7,962 bases of DNA from an uncultured Flavobacteriaceae bacterium. Lineage in GTDB: Bacteria; Bacteroidota; Bacteroidia; Flavobacteriales; Flavobacteriaceae. The DNA lies in NCBI GenBank assembly GCA_947311745.1, contig CAMZLT010000266.1, positions 1 to 7,962 on the forward strand. Reading direction: 5' to 3'. The notes beneath the pieces were generated by a model. It made no database searches. It was given only the letters and a program-made list of their open reading frames with translations, and was not told where the DNA came from. Both the position numbers and the translations under genes were made by a program. Positions 1 through 6,694 of the stretch are shown one piece after another (position 1 is the first letter of the stretch; every line of letters begins with the position of its first letter).

Positions 1-2
1 AT

Positions 3-227
3 TGGGGGTTAGACCACCAAGGTGGAAAATTTTACGAAAAATTTAAAATAATACTAAACAGTTATCAAAACGAACAGCAATGTAAAAGTAGTTTGCCAAT
101 AGGATATCAAAAATTAAAATCAGACATAGATATTGCAATAGAAAAATTTAATACTGCATACAAACCAGTAGAAATTAACGGTAGTAAGATGAAAGAAATC
201 CTTTACGGAATTAATGAATACGAATAA
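3..227 (+). CDS. C-terminal fragment of an unrecognised protein (5' end outside window)
   Basis: An open frame enters from the left edge and runs for 74 codons to a TAA at 225-227. Codon composition is typical of the rest of the window (Lys, Ile, Asn and Glu rich), and the frame stays open where the other plus-strand frames close, so I take it as the end of a real gene. The visible part begins WGLDHQGGKFYEKFK and ends in a charged, probably helical tail (KMKEILYGINEYE). There is no membrane segment and no motif that I can assign to a family. It converges on the flavin-binding gene, with only 16 bases between the two stop codons and no obvious terminator hairpin between them. The function is unknown; the missing N-terminal part would be needed to name it. 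Confidence 0.6.
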   Translation, partial: WGLDHQGGKFYEKFKIILNSYQNEQQCKSSLPIGYQKLKSDIDIAIEKFNTAYKPVEINGSKMKEILYGINEYE

Positions 228-243
228 TTCTTACTTTATAACA

Positions 244-879
244 TTACTTTGAAAACAACTGCCTAACACTATCCGAAATTGGTAAGTTATCCTCTAAAAA
301 TTCAGCGTTTATTGGTTTTTCATACACTTGCTTTATCGGTACAATTCCTGCCCAAATTGGTAAATCTAAATCTTGTTTTGCATCGTTTACACCTTCCTCT
401 CTAACTTTTGCGGTAACTTCATCTATAGAAATAGCAATTACTTTGGTTGCATGTAATTCTTTTTCATTAGGAAATCTAGCTTCTTCCCAACGTCCTTGCA
501 TCATTTGGTCGGAAATTACTTTTAAGGCTTTTACCTTTTCGGTATCTTCGACTAAAGTGCCTTTTCCAAATATAACAACCGATTCGTAATTTAACGAATG
601 ATGAAATGCCGAACGAGCCAAAACCAAAGCATTTACCTTTGCAACAGACAAACACATATCTATCCCTTTTTCCATTTCTCCAAGCATTCTACTTACCATT
701 GCTCCATGAATGTAAATAGTATCATCCTTTCTACCATACATTGTAGGAATAGAAACTGGTATATCATTATGTACGAAAGCAATATGACAAATTAAATTAT
801 TATCTAAAATTTTATAAATCGCATCACGATTGTAAATTCCTCTTTTTGGTACGCGTTTTAATTTTGATTTTTCAGACAT
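244..879 (-). CDS. Pyridoxamine 5'-phosphate oxidase family protein (flavin-nucleotide-binding, NimA-like)
   Basis: The 211-residue product looks like a complete member of the split-barrel flavin-binding group often annotated as nitroimidazole resistance (NimA-like) or flavin-nucleotide-binding protein. Visible family features are the N-terminal motif KRVPKRGIYNRD (8-19), a first barrel strand CHIAFV (31-36) and SIPTMYG (43-49), the GAMVSRML segment (59-66) expected near the flavin phosphate, HHSLNYESVVIFGKG (93-107), and WAGIVPI (176-182) near the C-terminus. Such proteins are soluble, bind FMN or a related flavin and probably reduce or shuttle small molecules; the substrate cannot be read from sequence. 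The start ATG lies just before MSEKSKLKR and only about six residues ahead of the conserved block, so little room exists for another start. It lies downstream of tsf on the same strand but beyond a strong terminator, so it is probably transcribed separately. A true PdxH assignment is unlikely because the motif order fits the NimA-like group better. Confidence 0.85.
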   Translation of the reverse strand: MSEKSKLKRVPKRGIYNRDAIYKILDNNLICHIAFVHNDIPVSIPTMYGRKDDTIYIHGAMVSRMLGEMEKGIDMCLSVAKVNALVLARSAFHHSLNYESVVIFGKGTLVEDTEKVKALKVISDQMMQGRWEEARFPNEKELHATKVIAISIDEVTAKVREEGVNDAKQDLDLPIWAGIVPIKQVYEKPINAEFLEDNLPISDSVRQLFSK

Positions 880-915
880 AACTCTTAAATTTTATAAAAT
901 GATAAAACAAAGTAA

Positions 916-923
916 CAAAAATA
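916..923 (-). promoter_or_regulatory. Possible promoter -7 element for the flavin-binding gene
   Basis: On the minus strand this reads TATTTTTG, a full match to the Bacteroidetes -7 consensus TAnnTTTG, about 36 bases before the ATG. No TTG is found at the expected 19-base spacing upstream, so support comes from the -7 element and its position only. A second near match (TTACTTTG, 908-915) lies next to it. The terminator after tsf makes an independent promoter here likely, but the exact element is uncertain. Confidence 0.35.
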
Positions 924-1025
924 ATTAACAAATATCCGTACCTTTTTGACAACAAAAACAACATTAATCCCCAACTTTTATAACTGATCCATTTTTTTAT
1001 TACCCATTGCAAACAATATAGACAT

Positions 1026-1062
1026 AAAAAAACACCATTCAAAATATTTTGAATGGTGTTTT
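1026..1062 (-). terminator. Rho-independent terminator after tsf
   Basis: Positions 1029-1062 form a perfect 34-base palindrome with arms AAAACACCATTCAAAAT and its exact complement and no spacer. As RNA it can form a stem of about 15 bp closed by a four-base loop. Read on the minus strand the stem is followed by seven T residues (complement of the A run at 1026-1032), the classic layout for intrinsic termination. It lies just past the tsf stop codon (about 25 bases), so it ends the rplM-rpsI-rpsB-tsf transcript and insulates the flavin-binding gene beyond it. Confidence 0.9.
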
Positions 1063-1085
1063 AATAAAAATTTAAGATTTTATAA

Positions 1086-1913
1086 TTATCCTAAAGCAAC
1101 ACGTTTAAAAGCAGTTACTTCAACATCATTACCTAAAGATTCCTTAACATATTGTGCTACGCTTTTTTTGCTATCCTTAATAAATGCTTGATTTACTAAA
1201 GTATTGTCTTTAAAGAAACGTTTAAGTTTACCTTTAGCAATATTATCTAACATTGCTTCAGGTTTACCTTCTGCACGTAATTGATCTTTTGCAATTTCAA
1301 TTTCTTTTTCGATTACAGATGCATCTACACCATCTTCGTTTAAAGCAATCGGATTCATTGCCGCCGCTTGCATAGCAACATCTTTTGCTACAACAGCAGC
1401 AGTATCTCCATTAGCGGATAAACCAACTAAAGTAGCAATTTTATTACCTGCATGAATGTACGATCCAACAAAAGGAGCATCTATTTTTTCAAAAGCTGTA
1501 ATTTCTAATTTTTCACCAATAACACCAGTTTGCTCGATTAATTTATCAGAAACAGTCATTCCGTTAAAATCAGCAGCTAAGAAAGCATCTTTATCTGCAC
1601 AATTTAAAGCTAAATTTGCAAAATCATTTGCTAATTTAACAAAAGAATCGTTTTTACCAACAAAATCCGTTTCACAACCTAATACAATTGCAACACCAGC
1701 AGTATTATCTGCATTAACTTTAGTGATAGCAGCACCTTCAGTAGAAGCTCTATCTGCTCTTTTAGCAGCAACCTTTTGTCCTTTTTTTCTAAGAACTTCA
1801 ATTGCTTTATCAAAATCACCATCTGCTTCAACAAGGGCTTTTTTACAGTCCATCATTCCAGCACCAGTAGATTTTCTTAATTTATTTACTTCTGCAGCAG
1901 TTATTTTTGCCAT
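1086..1913 (-). CDS. tsf: Translation elongation factor Ts (EF-Ts)
   Basis: EF-Ts is the cytoplasmic nucleotide-exchange factor that releases GDP from EF-Tu so that it can reload with GTP. The 275-residue product has the N-terminal UBA-like domain (about 1-55) with signature LRKSTGAGMMDCKKAL (12-27), then the core with ETDFVGKNDSF (81-91). The Asp-Phe pair here (83-84) matches the residues known in E. coli EF-Ts to reach into EF-Tu near the Mg2+ site. The usual alanine of TDFVAKN is a glycine (86). The C-terminal half carries the helical dimerisation region with EGKPEAMLDNIAKGKLKRFF (215-234) and LVNQAFIKD (239-247). The gene follows rpsB by 29 bases, the classic rpsB-tsf pairing, and is followed by a strong terminator, making it the last gene of the cluster. 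The ATG start gives the standard MAKITAAEV N-terminus. Confidence 0.98.
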   Translation of the reverse strand: MAKITAAEVNKLRKSTGAGMMDCKKALVEADGDFDKAIEVLRKKGQKVAAKRADRASTEGAAITKVNADNTAGVAIVLGCETDFVGKNDSFVKLANDFANLALNCADKDAFLAADFNGMTVSDKLIEQTGVIGEKLEITAFEKIDAPFVGSYIHAGNKIATLVGLSANGDTAAVVAKDVAMQAAAMNPIALNEDGVDASVIEKEIEIAKDQLRAEGKPEAMLDNIAKGKLKRFFKDNTLVNQAFIKDSKKSVAQYVKESLGNDVEVTAFKRVALG

Positions 1914-1942
1914 TTTAATACGTTTTTGTAATTAATTTAATA

Positions 1943-2662
1943 TTATTTTTCACCTTCGTTTTTGTCTTTACCGCTTTTTCTGTCTGCTAATCCTTCTGCA
2001 ATAGCTTCGGTTAAATGCGATAAAACTTTTTCGATAGATTTAGAAGCATCATCATTAGATGGAATTACAAAATCAACTAGTCTAGGATCAGAATTGGAAT
2101 CTACCATTGCAAAAATAGGAATGTTTAATTTACGTGCTTCTGCAATAGCAATATGTTCTCTTTTGATGTCTATAACAATGATAGCACCTGGTAAACGAGT
2201 CATATCTCTAATAGAACCTAAATTCTTTTCTAGTTTAGCTCTTGTACGATTAATTTGTAATTTTTCTCTTTTTGATAACGCATCAAAAGAACCATCTTGC
2301 TTCATTCTATCAATAACAGACATTTTTTTAACTGCTTTTTTGATAGTTGCAAAGTTGGTTAACATACCTCCAGGCCATCTTTCGGTGATGTAAGGCATAT
2401 TTACAGAACCTGCATTTTTAGCTACGATTTCTTTTGCTTGTTTTTTGGTAGCGACATATAGTATTTTTCTACCAGAAGCTGCTATTTTTTGTAGAGCACT
2501 TTGTGCCTCTTCCATTTTAGCAACTGTTTTATATAAATCAATAATATGAATACCTTTACGTTCTGTATAGATATATGGAGCCATATTAGGATTCCATTTT
2601 CTTGTTAAATGTCCAAAGTGTACACCTGCATCTAACAATTCTTTTACTTCAATATTTTTCAT
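1943..2662 (-). CDS. rpsB: 30S ribosomal protein S2
   Basis: S2 is a protein of the small subunit, bound late in assembly on the solvent side near the head-body junction, and it is needed for S1 binding where S1 is present. The 239-residue product shows both family signatures: LLDAGVHFGHLTRKWNPNM (9-27) and PGAIIVIDIKREHIAIAEA (158-176), plus YITERWPGGMLTNFATI (91-107). The C-terminal end is short and charged (DRKSGKDKNEGEK). The ATG start gives the usual MKNIEVKELLDAGVHFGH beginning. It sits 118 bases after rpsI, the largest gap inside the cluster, and 29 bases ahead of tsf. The gap holds a short hairpin close to the start codon, so S2 may have its own leader control or a separate promoter, but no convincing promoter was found. 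Confidence 0.98.
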   Translation of the reverse strand: MKNIEVKELLDAGVHFGHLTRKWNPNMAPYIYTERKGIHIIDLYKTVAKMEEAQSALQKIAASGRKILYVATKKQAKEIVAKNAGSVNMPYITERWPGGMLTNFATIKKAVKKMSVIDRMKQDGSFDALSKREKLQINRTRAKLEKNLGSIRDMTRLPGAIIVIDIKREHIAIAEARKLNIPIFAMVDSNSDPRLVDFVIPSNDDASKSIEKVLSHLTEAIAEGLADRKSGKDKNEGEK

Positions 2663-2674
2663 TTTTTGTTTAGT

Positions 2675-2687
2675 TTACGTTCCGTAA
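2675..2687 (-). promoter_or_regulatory. Small hairpin in the rpsB leader
   Basis: On the minus strand TTACG-GAA-CGTAA forms a perfect 5-bp stem with a three-base loop, ending 12 bases before the rpsB ATG. This would lie in or beside the region covered by an initiating ribosome. S2 is known to repress its own operon in E. coli, so a control element here is reasonable, but the stem is short and could arise by chance. Confidence 0.3.
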
Positions 2688-2780
2688 GAATTAGCAATAT
2701 CTAAGTAGTTTCATTTTTTTGAAAATCTTAAAAATTTGGATGCTAAACTCAAACAATAACTTTTTAATAATACTATTATA

Positions 2781-3167
2781 TTAACGTTTAGAGAATTGAA
2801 ATTTCTTACGAGCTTTCTTTTGACCGAATTTCTTACGTTCAACCATTCTTGGATCTCTTGTTAATAAACCTTCTGGTTTTAATACTAATCTATGCTCTGC
2901 ATCTAATTCGCACAAAGCACGTGAAATTGCTAAACGAATAGCTTCTGCTTGACCAGTAATTCCTCCACCAAAAACATTTACAGAAATATCAAATTTACCA
3001 ATATTTTCAGTTAAAGTTAAAGGTTGGTTTACTTTGTATTGTAAAGTTCCAGTAGTAAAATATGTTTCCATATCTTTACCATTTACCGTAATTTTACCAG
3101 AACCATCACTCATATAAACACGAGCAACTGCTGTTTTTCTTCTACCTATTTTATGAATAGTTTCCAT
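2781..3167 (-). CDS. rpsI: 30S ribosomal protein S9
   Basis: S9 lies in the head of the small subunit, and its extended C-terminal tail reaches the P-site tRNA anticodon stem. The 128-residue product is full length. It starts with the typical KIGRRKTAVARVY (6-18), carries the family signature GGGITGQAEAIRLAISRAL (67-85), then LLTRDPRMVERKKFGQKKARK (101-121), and ends in the conserved SKR whose terminal arginine contacts tRNA. The gene follows rplM with only two bases between stop and ATG, so the two are translationally close and almost certainly share a transcript, as in most bacteria. Confidence 0.98.
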   Translation of the reverse strand: METIHKIGRRKTAVARVYMSDGSGKITVNGKDMETYFTTGTLQYKVNQPLTLTENIGKFDISVNVFGGGITGQAEAIRLAISRALCELDAEHRLVLKPEGLLTRDPRMVERKKFGQKKARKKFQFSKR

Positions 3168-3169
3168 GA

Positions 3170-3625
3170 TTATTTAATGTCTTTTAAATTAATAGCTTTA
3201 GGATTTTGAGCTTCTTGTTTGTGTTCGCTTCCGCTATACACATACAAATTTTTGTAAATTGCTCTTCCTAATTTGTTTTTAGGTAACATTCCTTTAACAG
3301 CATTTTCTACTAAGCGTATTGGGTCTTTTCCAAATACTTCTGTAGCAGTTAATGTTCTTTGTCCTCCTGGATAACCTGTATGTCTTACATAAACTTTGTC
3401 AGACCATTTGTTTCCAGTTAATTGAATCTTCTCAGCGTTGATTACTACGACATTGTCTCCGCAATCCACGTGAGGGGTAAAGTTAGGTTTGTGTTTACCT
3501 CTAATTAGTTTTGCAACTTTAGAAGCTAATCTACCTAACACTTCGCCTTCGGCATCTACAACTAACCATTCTTTATTAACGGTTGCTTTGTTTGCAGATA
3601 CGGTTTTGTAACTTAATGTGTTCAC
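3170..3625 (-). CDS. rplM: 50S ribosomal protein L13 (GTG start)
   Basis: L13 is an early-assembling large-subunit protein that binds 23S rRNA. The 151-residue product is full length, with NKEWLVVDAEGEVLGRLAS (17-35), HVDCGDNVVVINAEKI (52-67), RHTGYPGGQR (81-90) and the family signature around VKGMLPKNKLGRAIYKNLYV (110-129). The start is GTG at 3625-3623. The next in-frame upstream stop is at 3661-3659 and no ATG or TTG occurs between them in frame, while the GTG gives the N-terminus MNTLSYKTVSANKATV that I recall for flavobacterial L13. It is the first gene of the rplM-rpsI-rpsB-tsf cluster, with a strong promoter at 3671-3700 and a leader of roughly 40 bases containing a hairpin. E. coli L13 represses its own operon, so the weak start codon and leader structure may belong to similar control. 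Confidence 0.97.
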   Translation of the reverse strand: MNTLSYKTVSANKATVNKEWLVVDAEGEVLGRLASKVAKLIRGKHKPNFTPHVDCGDNVVVINAEKIQLTGNKWSDKVYVRHTGYPGGQRTLTATEVFGKDPIRLVENAVKGMLPKNKLGRAIYKNLYVYSGSEHKQEAQNPKAINLKDIK

Positions 3626-3635
3626 ACGTATATTT

Positions 3636-3666
3636 TTAATTAAACATTCCTCTTTACTCTAAAGAG
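3636..3666 (-). promoter_or_regulatory. Candidate rplM leader control region (5' hairpin plus three-codon ORF)
   Basis: On the minus strand CTCTTTA-GAG-TAAAGAG (3666 to 3650) forms a 7-bp stem with a three-base loop. From the promoter geometry the transcript should begin at about this point, so the hairpin would sit at the very 5' end of the mRNA. It is followed by ATG-TTT-AAT-TAA (3647-3636), a minimal upstream ORF in a different frame, ending 10 bases before the GTG of rplM. I recall that an L13 leader has been proposed in Bacteroidia, but I cannot verify that this matches it. Structure and spacing are seen; regulation is inferred. Confidence 0.4.
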
Positions 3667-3670
3667 TCTG

Positions 3671-3700
3671 CAAAAGTACGCATATTTATTTATTTAGCAA
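3671..3700 (-). promoter_or_regulatory. Promoter of the rplM-rpsI-rpsB-tsf cluster
   Basis: The minus strand shows TTG (3700-3698), a spacer of exactly 19 bases, and TACTTTTG (3678-3671), a full match to the Bacteroidetes sigma-factor consensus TTG-N19-TAnnTTTG. Transcription should start around 3664-3667, giving a leader of about 40 bases before the GTG of rplM. A strong promoter is what a ribosomal-protein operon would need. Confidence 0.85.
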
Positions 3701-3816
3701 GTAGTTTATGGGTTTTTTTATGCTTGATGGTTTTACCAAAAAGAAAATGATGAAAATTTATTTTTCATGACTCACACAAATAAAAAATAAACATAATAAA
3801 TCTGTTACAAAAATAA

Positions 3817-3824
3817 TATCTTTG
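3817..3824 (+). promoter_or_regulatory. Probable -7 element for the RND transporter gene
   Basis: TATCTTTG matches the Bacteroidetes -7 consensus TAnnTTTG and lies 20 bases before the ATG of the transporter, implying a leader of about 15 bases. No TTG is present at the expected -33 spacing, so this promoter is predicted to be weaker than the divergent rplM promoter about 115 bases away. Confidence 0.5.
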
Positions 3825-3844
3825 CCCTTATAAATAGATAAAAA

Positions 3845-6205
3845 ATGAATTTTTGGACTATCATTGCTAGAGGTATTTTAAGAGGGAAGTATATTATATT
3901 GGTTGTTCTTGCTGTATTGACCTATTTTTTAGCAAGTCAAATAAAATATGTTAAATTTTCTAATTCCGAAGCAAATTTACTTCCGAGCGACCATAAAGTA
4001 AATACTGAATACGATAAATTCCTTTCTATTTTTGGTGAGGAAGGAAATTTAATAATTCTTGCAGTAAAAGATGAAAGCTTATTTACACCTGAAAAATTTA
4101 ATAACTGGAATACACTAATCCATAAATTAAACAACTTTGAAGAAGTAGAAAGTGCTAAATCTATTTCGGATATAAAAAAATTAGTAAAAGACACTAAAAA
4201 AAAGCGGTTTGTTACCAAAAATTTATTTGAAAAACAACCTACTACAAAAGCAGAAATTTTAGCGGTAAAAAAAGATTTGTTTACCAAACTTCCGTTTTAT
4301 GAAAACTTGCTTTTTAATAAAGAAACAGGAACTATTCGTGCAATTATTTATCTAAAAAAAGATATTGTAAATACTAAAAAAAGAATTTCGTTTGTTTTGG
4401 ATAAATTAATTCCTGAAATAAAACAATTTGAAACAGACAATAATACGAATATTTACGCTTCAGGAATGCCCTATGTTAGAACCTTGAATGCTAAAAACAT
4501 CAAAGATGAAATGAAATATTTTGTTTTTGGCGCTTTAGGTATTACAGCACTGATATTTTTCTTTTTCTTTCGTTCGTTTAGAGCTACGTTTATCACACTT
4601 GTTACGGTAATTATTGGTGTAATTTGGTCTTTCGGAACTATTGGTCTTTTAGGCTACGAAATTTCCATTTTAACAGCTTTAATTCCTCCGCTAATCATTA
4701 TTATAGGTGTGCCAAATGCGGTATTTTTAATTCATAAATACCAACAAGAAATCAAAAATCACGGTAACCAAGCTAAATCCTTACAACGAGTAATTTCAAA
4801 AATTGGTAATGCAACTTTAATGACAAATATTACCACTGCAAGTGGTTTTGCAACCTTTATATTTACTAAAAGTAAAGTCTTAAATGAATTCGGAATTATT
4901 GCCTCGATTAATATTATGGGTATTTTCTTTTTATCCTTATTGTTAATTCCGATAATGTATAGTTTTTTGCCAATACCAAAAGAAAAACACTTAAAACATT
5001 TAGAAAAAAAATGGATTAACAGCGTTGTAAATTGGATGCTAAATACTGTAAAACGGAAGCAAATTACTATTTATATTGTAACTTTTGTACTAATAATTAT
5101 TAGTATAATTGGGGTGTATATGATTCGTGTTTCTGGTAGTTTAATAGAAGATATGCCTAAAGGGAAACAGTTTTATAAAGATATTAAATTTTTTGAAAAA
5201 GAATTTGGCGGAATTATGGCATTAGAAGTTTTAATAGACACTAAAAAACCAAAAGGTGTTATGAAACTTTCTACTTTAAAGAAAATGCAAAAAATAGAAG
5301 AGGAGATAGACGAAATACCAGAATTATCGCCAATGTTTTCTATATTAAATATTGTAAAATATTCCAAACAAGCATATTATAATGGTAATCCGAAATATTT
5401 TCAATTACCAAGTAAACAAGAAAAAAACTTTATTTTATCCTACACTAAAAATTCCGATACAAATTCGGATATGCTAACTAGTTACGTGGATTCAACTGGT
5501 AGATATGCTAGAATGACTACCTTTATGAAAGATATCGGAACAGAAAAAATGGATGTTATTGAAAAACGCTTGGCAAATAAAGTTAAAAAGTTTAATAAAA
5601 AGAATTTTGATGTTACATTAACAGGTAAAGCACTCGTGTTTTTAAAAGGAACAACGTATTTAGTTAAAAATTTAGCCGTTTCTTTAGGTATTGCTATTAT
5701 TTTAATTTCGCTATTTATGGCTTGGATGTTTCGCTCGTTTAAAATGATTTTAATTTCGTTAATTCCTAATGTTTTACCTTTACTTTTTACTGCTGGACTA
5801 ATGGGTTATCTTGGTGTACCAATAAAGCCTTCCACAATTTTAGTATTTAGTATTGCTTTTGGTATTTCGGTAGATGATACCATACATTTTTTAGCAAAAT
5901 ACAGACAAGAATTAAAAGCAAACCATTGGAAAGTACGTAAATCGGTTTATAATGCTTTAAAAGAAACAGGTGTAAGTATGTTTTATACTTCTATTGTATT
6001 ATTTTTTGGTTTCTTAATTTTTATGTTTTCTAGTTTTGGAGGCACTATTGCTCTTGGCGGATTAGTATCAATAACCTTATTATTTGCAATGGTTTCTAAT
6101 TTATTATTATTACCAGCACTTTTATTATCTTTTGAACGAAAAATTGCCAACAAAAAAACATTTATCGAACCGAAAATAAAAATATTACCACAAGAAACAG
6201 AATAA
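3845..6205 (+). CDS. RND superfamily (MMPL/patched-like) membrane transporter
   Basis: A 786-residue inner-membrane protein with the duplicated plan of the RND superfamily: one N-terminal transmembrane segment (about 16-33), a large extracytoplasmic domain (34-222), five segments (about 223-375), then segment 7 (about 406-427), a second large domain (428-605) and five final segments (about 610-763). The first loop opens with the typical FSNSEANLLPSDH (38-50). The second half has GISVDDTIHFLAKYR (673-687), whose paired aspartates D677 and D678 match the proton-relay position of MMPL-type exporters. The equivalent place in the first half reads GVPNAVFLIHKYQ (288-300) with Pro-Asn and no acid. 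At under 800 residues it is smaller than AcrB-type pumps (about 1,000) and there is no adaptor or outer-membrane partner beside it, so it probably moves a lipid-like or hydrophobic compound alone; the substrate is unknown. It is divergent from rplM and has its own likely -7 element. No clear terminator follows. Confidence 0.9.
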   Translation: MNFWTIIARGILRGKYIILVVLAVLTYFLASQIKYVKFSNSEANLLPSDHKVNTEYDKFLSIFGEEGNLIILAVKDESLFTPEKFNNWNTLIHKLNNFEEVESAKSISDIKKLVKDTKKKRFVTKNLFEKQPTTKAEILAVKKDLFTKLPFYENLLFNKETGTIRAIIYLKKDIVNTKKRISFVLDKLIPEIKQFETDNNTNIYASGMPYVRTLNAKNIKDEMKYFVFGALGITALIFFFFFRSFRATFITLVTVIIGVIWSFGTIGLLGYEISILTALIPPLIIIIGVPNAVFLIHKYQQEIKNHGNQAKSLQRVISKIGNATLMTNITTASGFATFIFTKSKVLNEFGIIASINIMGIFFLSLLLIPIMYSFLPIPKEKHLKHLEKKWINSVVNWMLNTVKRKQITIYIVTFVLIIISIIGVYMIRVSGSLIEDMPKGKQFYKDIKFFEKEFGGIMALEVLIDTKKPKGVMKLSTLKKMQKIEEEIDEIPELSPMFSILNIVKYSKQAYYNGNPKYFQLPSKQEKNFILSYTKNSDTNSDMLTSYVDSTGRYARMTTFMKDIGTEKMDVIEKRLANKVKKFNKKNFDVTLTGKALVFLKGTTYLVKNLAVSLGIAIILISLFMAWMFRSFKMILISLIPNVLPLLFTAGLMGYLGVPIKPSTILVFSIAFGISVDDTIHFLAKYRQELKANHWKVRKSVYNALKETGVSMFYTSIVLFFGFLIFMFSSFGGTIALGGLVSITLLFAMVSNLLLLPALLLSFERKIANKKTFIEPKIKILPQETE

Positions 6206-6288
6206 GTTTGGTACAATAATTGATTTTTAGATAGTTAAAAGAAATTAATCAAAAAATATTAGTATATTGTAACCCTAAAAAATAAACC

Positions 6289-6675
6289 ATGAAAAGAATA
6301 CTACTAACTATCCTAATCACCAGTTTTTTATTTGGATTTATTGGCTTTCAAGATGATATTTGGAAAGCTCCTGAAGCTGCAAAAAAAATTAAAAATCCTA
6401 TTGCAAAAGACGATGCTTCTATTAATAGAGGTAAACGAATTTTTAGATCTAGATGTGCTGTTTGCCATGGATTAAACGGAAAAGGCAATGGCCCTGGGGC
6501 AAAAGCCTTAACACCAAAGCCTGAAAATTTAGCATCTGAAAGAGTTAAAAACGAAACAGATGGCGAAATTTTTTGGAAAATTTCAAAAGGAAGGAACGAT
6601 ATGATAAAATGGGAACCTATTCTTAACGAAAAACAACGTTGGGATTTGGTAAATTATATTCGTAGTTTAAAATAA
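6289..6675 (+). CDS. Small exported monohaem cytochrome c
   Basis: The 128-residue product starts with a signal or anchor sequence (KR followed by a hydrophobic stretch, about 4-20) and has one haem-attachment motif CAVCH (56-60), where two cysteines bind haem covalently and the histidine is the proximal ligand. GLNGKGNGPGAKAL (61-74) and FWKISKGRNDM (95-105) are typical of class I cytochromes; M105 is the likely distal ligand, and RWDLVNYIRSL (117-127) is the usual closing helix. There is no cysteine at the signal cleavage region, so it is not a lipoprotein; it should be periplasmic, either free or held by an uncleaved N-terminal helix. It would act as an electron carrier to a terminal oxidase or other periplasmic enzyme, but no partner is nearby. 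The 83-base gap before it contains no convincing promoter: TAAGTTTG (6203-6210) overlaps the transporter stop, and a looser TATATTG lies at 6264-6270. Confidence 0.92.
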   Translation: MKRILLTILITSFLFGFIGFQDDIWKAPEAAKKIKNPIAKDDASINRGKRIFRSRCAVCHGLNGKGNGPGAKALTPKPENLASERVKNETDGEIFWKISKGRNDMIKWEPILNEKQRWDLVNYIRSLK

Positions 6676-6694
6676 AAATAACTTTTTAATTTAA

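Noticed and set aside
1010..1018. CAAACAATA repeated at 1010-1018 and 2750-2758, read as TATTGTTTG on the minus strand
   Set aside because: It has three bases rather than two between TA and TTTG and no -33 partner. Two copies of a nine-base AT-rich word in this window are not surprising.
1456..1935. Plus-strand open frame of 159 codons opposite tsf
   Set aside because: It is the antisense of the well-conserved tsf gene, with no family motif or promoter of its own. The other long opposite-strand frames in rpsB, the transporter and feoB are rejected for the same reason.
2724..2753. TTG followed 19 bases later by TAAGATTT on the minus strand, as a possible rpsB promoter
   Set aside because: The -7 half lacks the TTTG core (two mismatches), and such matches are common in AT-rich DNA. 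Not strong enough to list.
6220..6252. Inverted TTGAT...ATCAA half-sites before the cytochrome c gene, as a second FNR box or a terminator
   Set aside because: The half-sites are over 20 bases apart rather than four, so they are not an FNR box. As a hairpin the stem is only six pairs before a bulge, and no T run follows on the plus strand.
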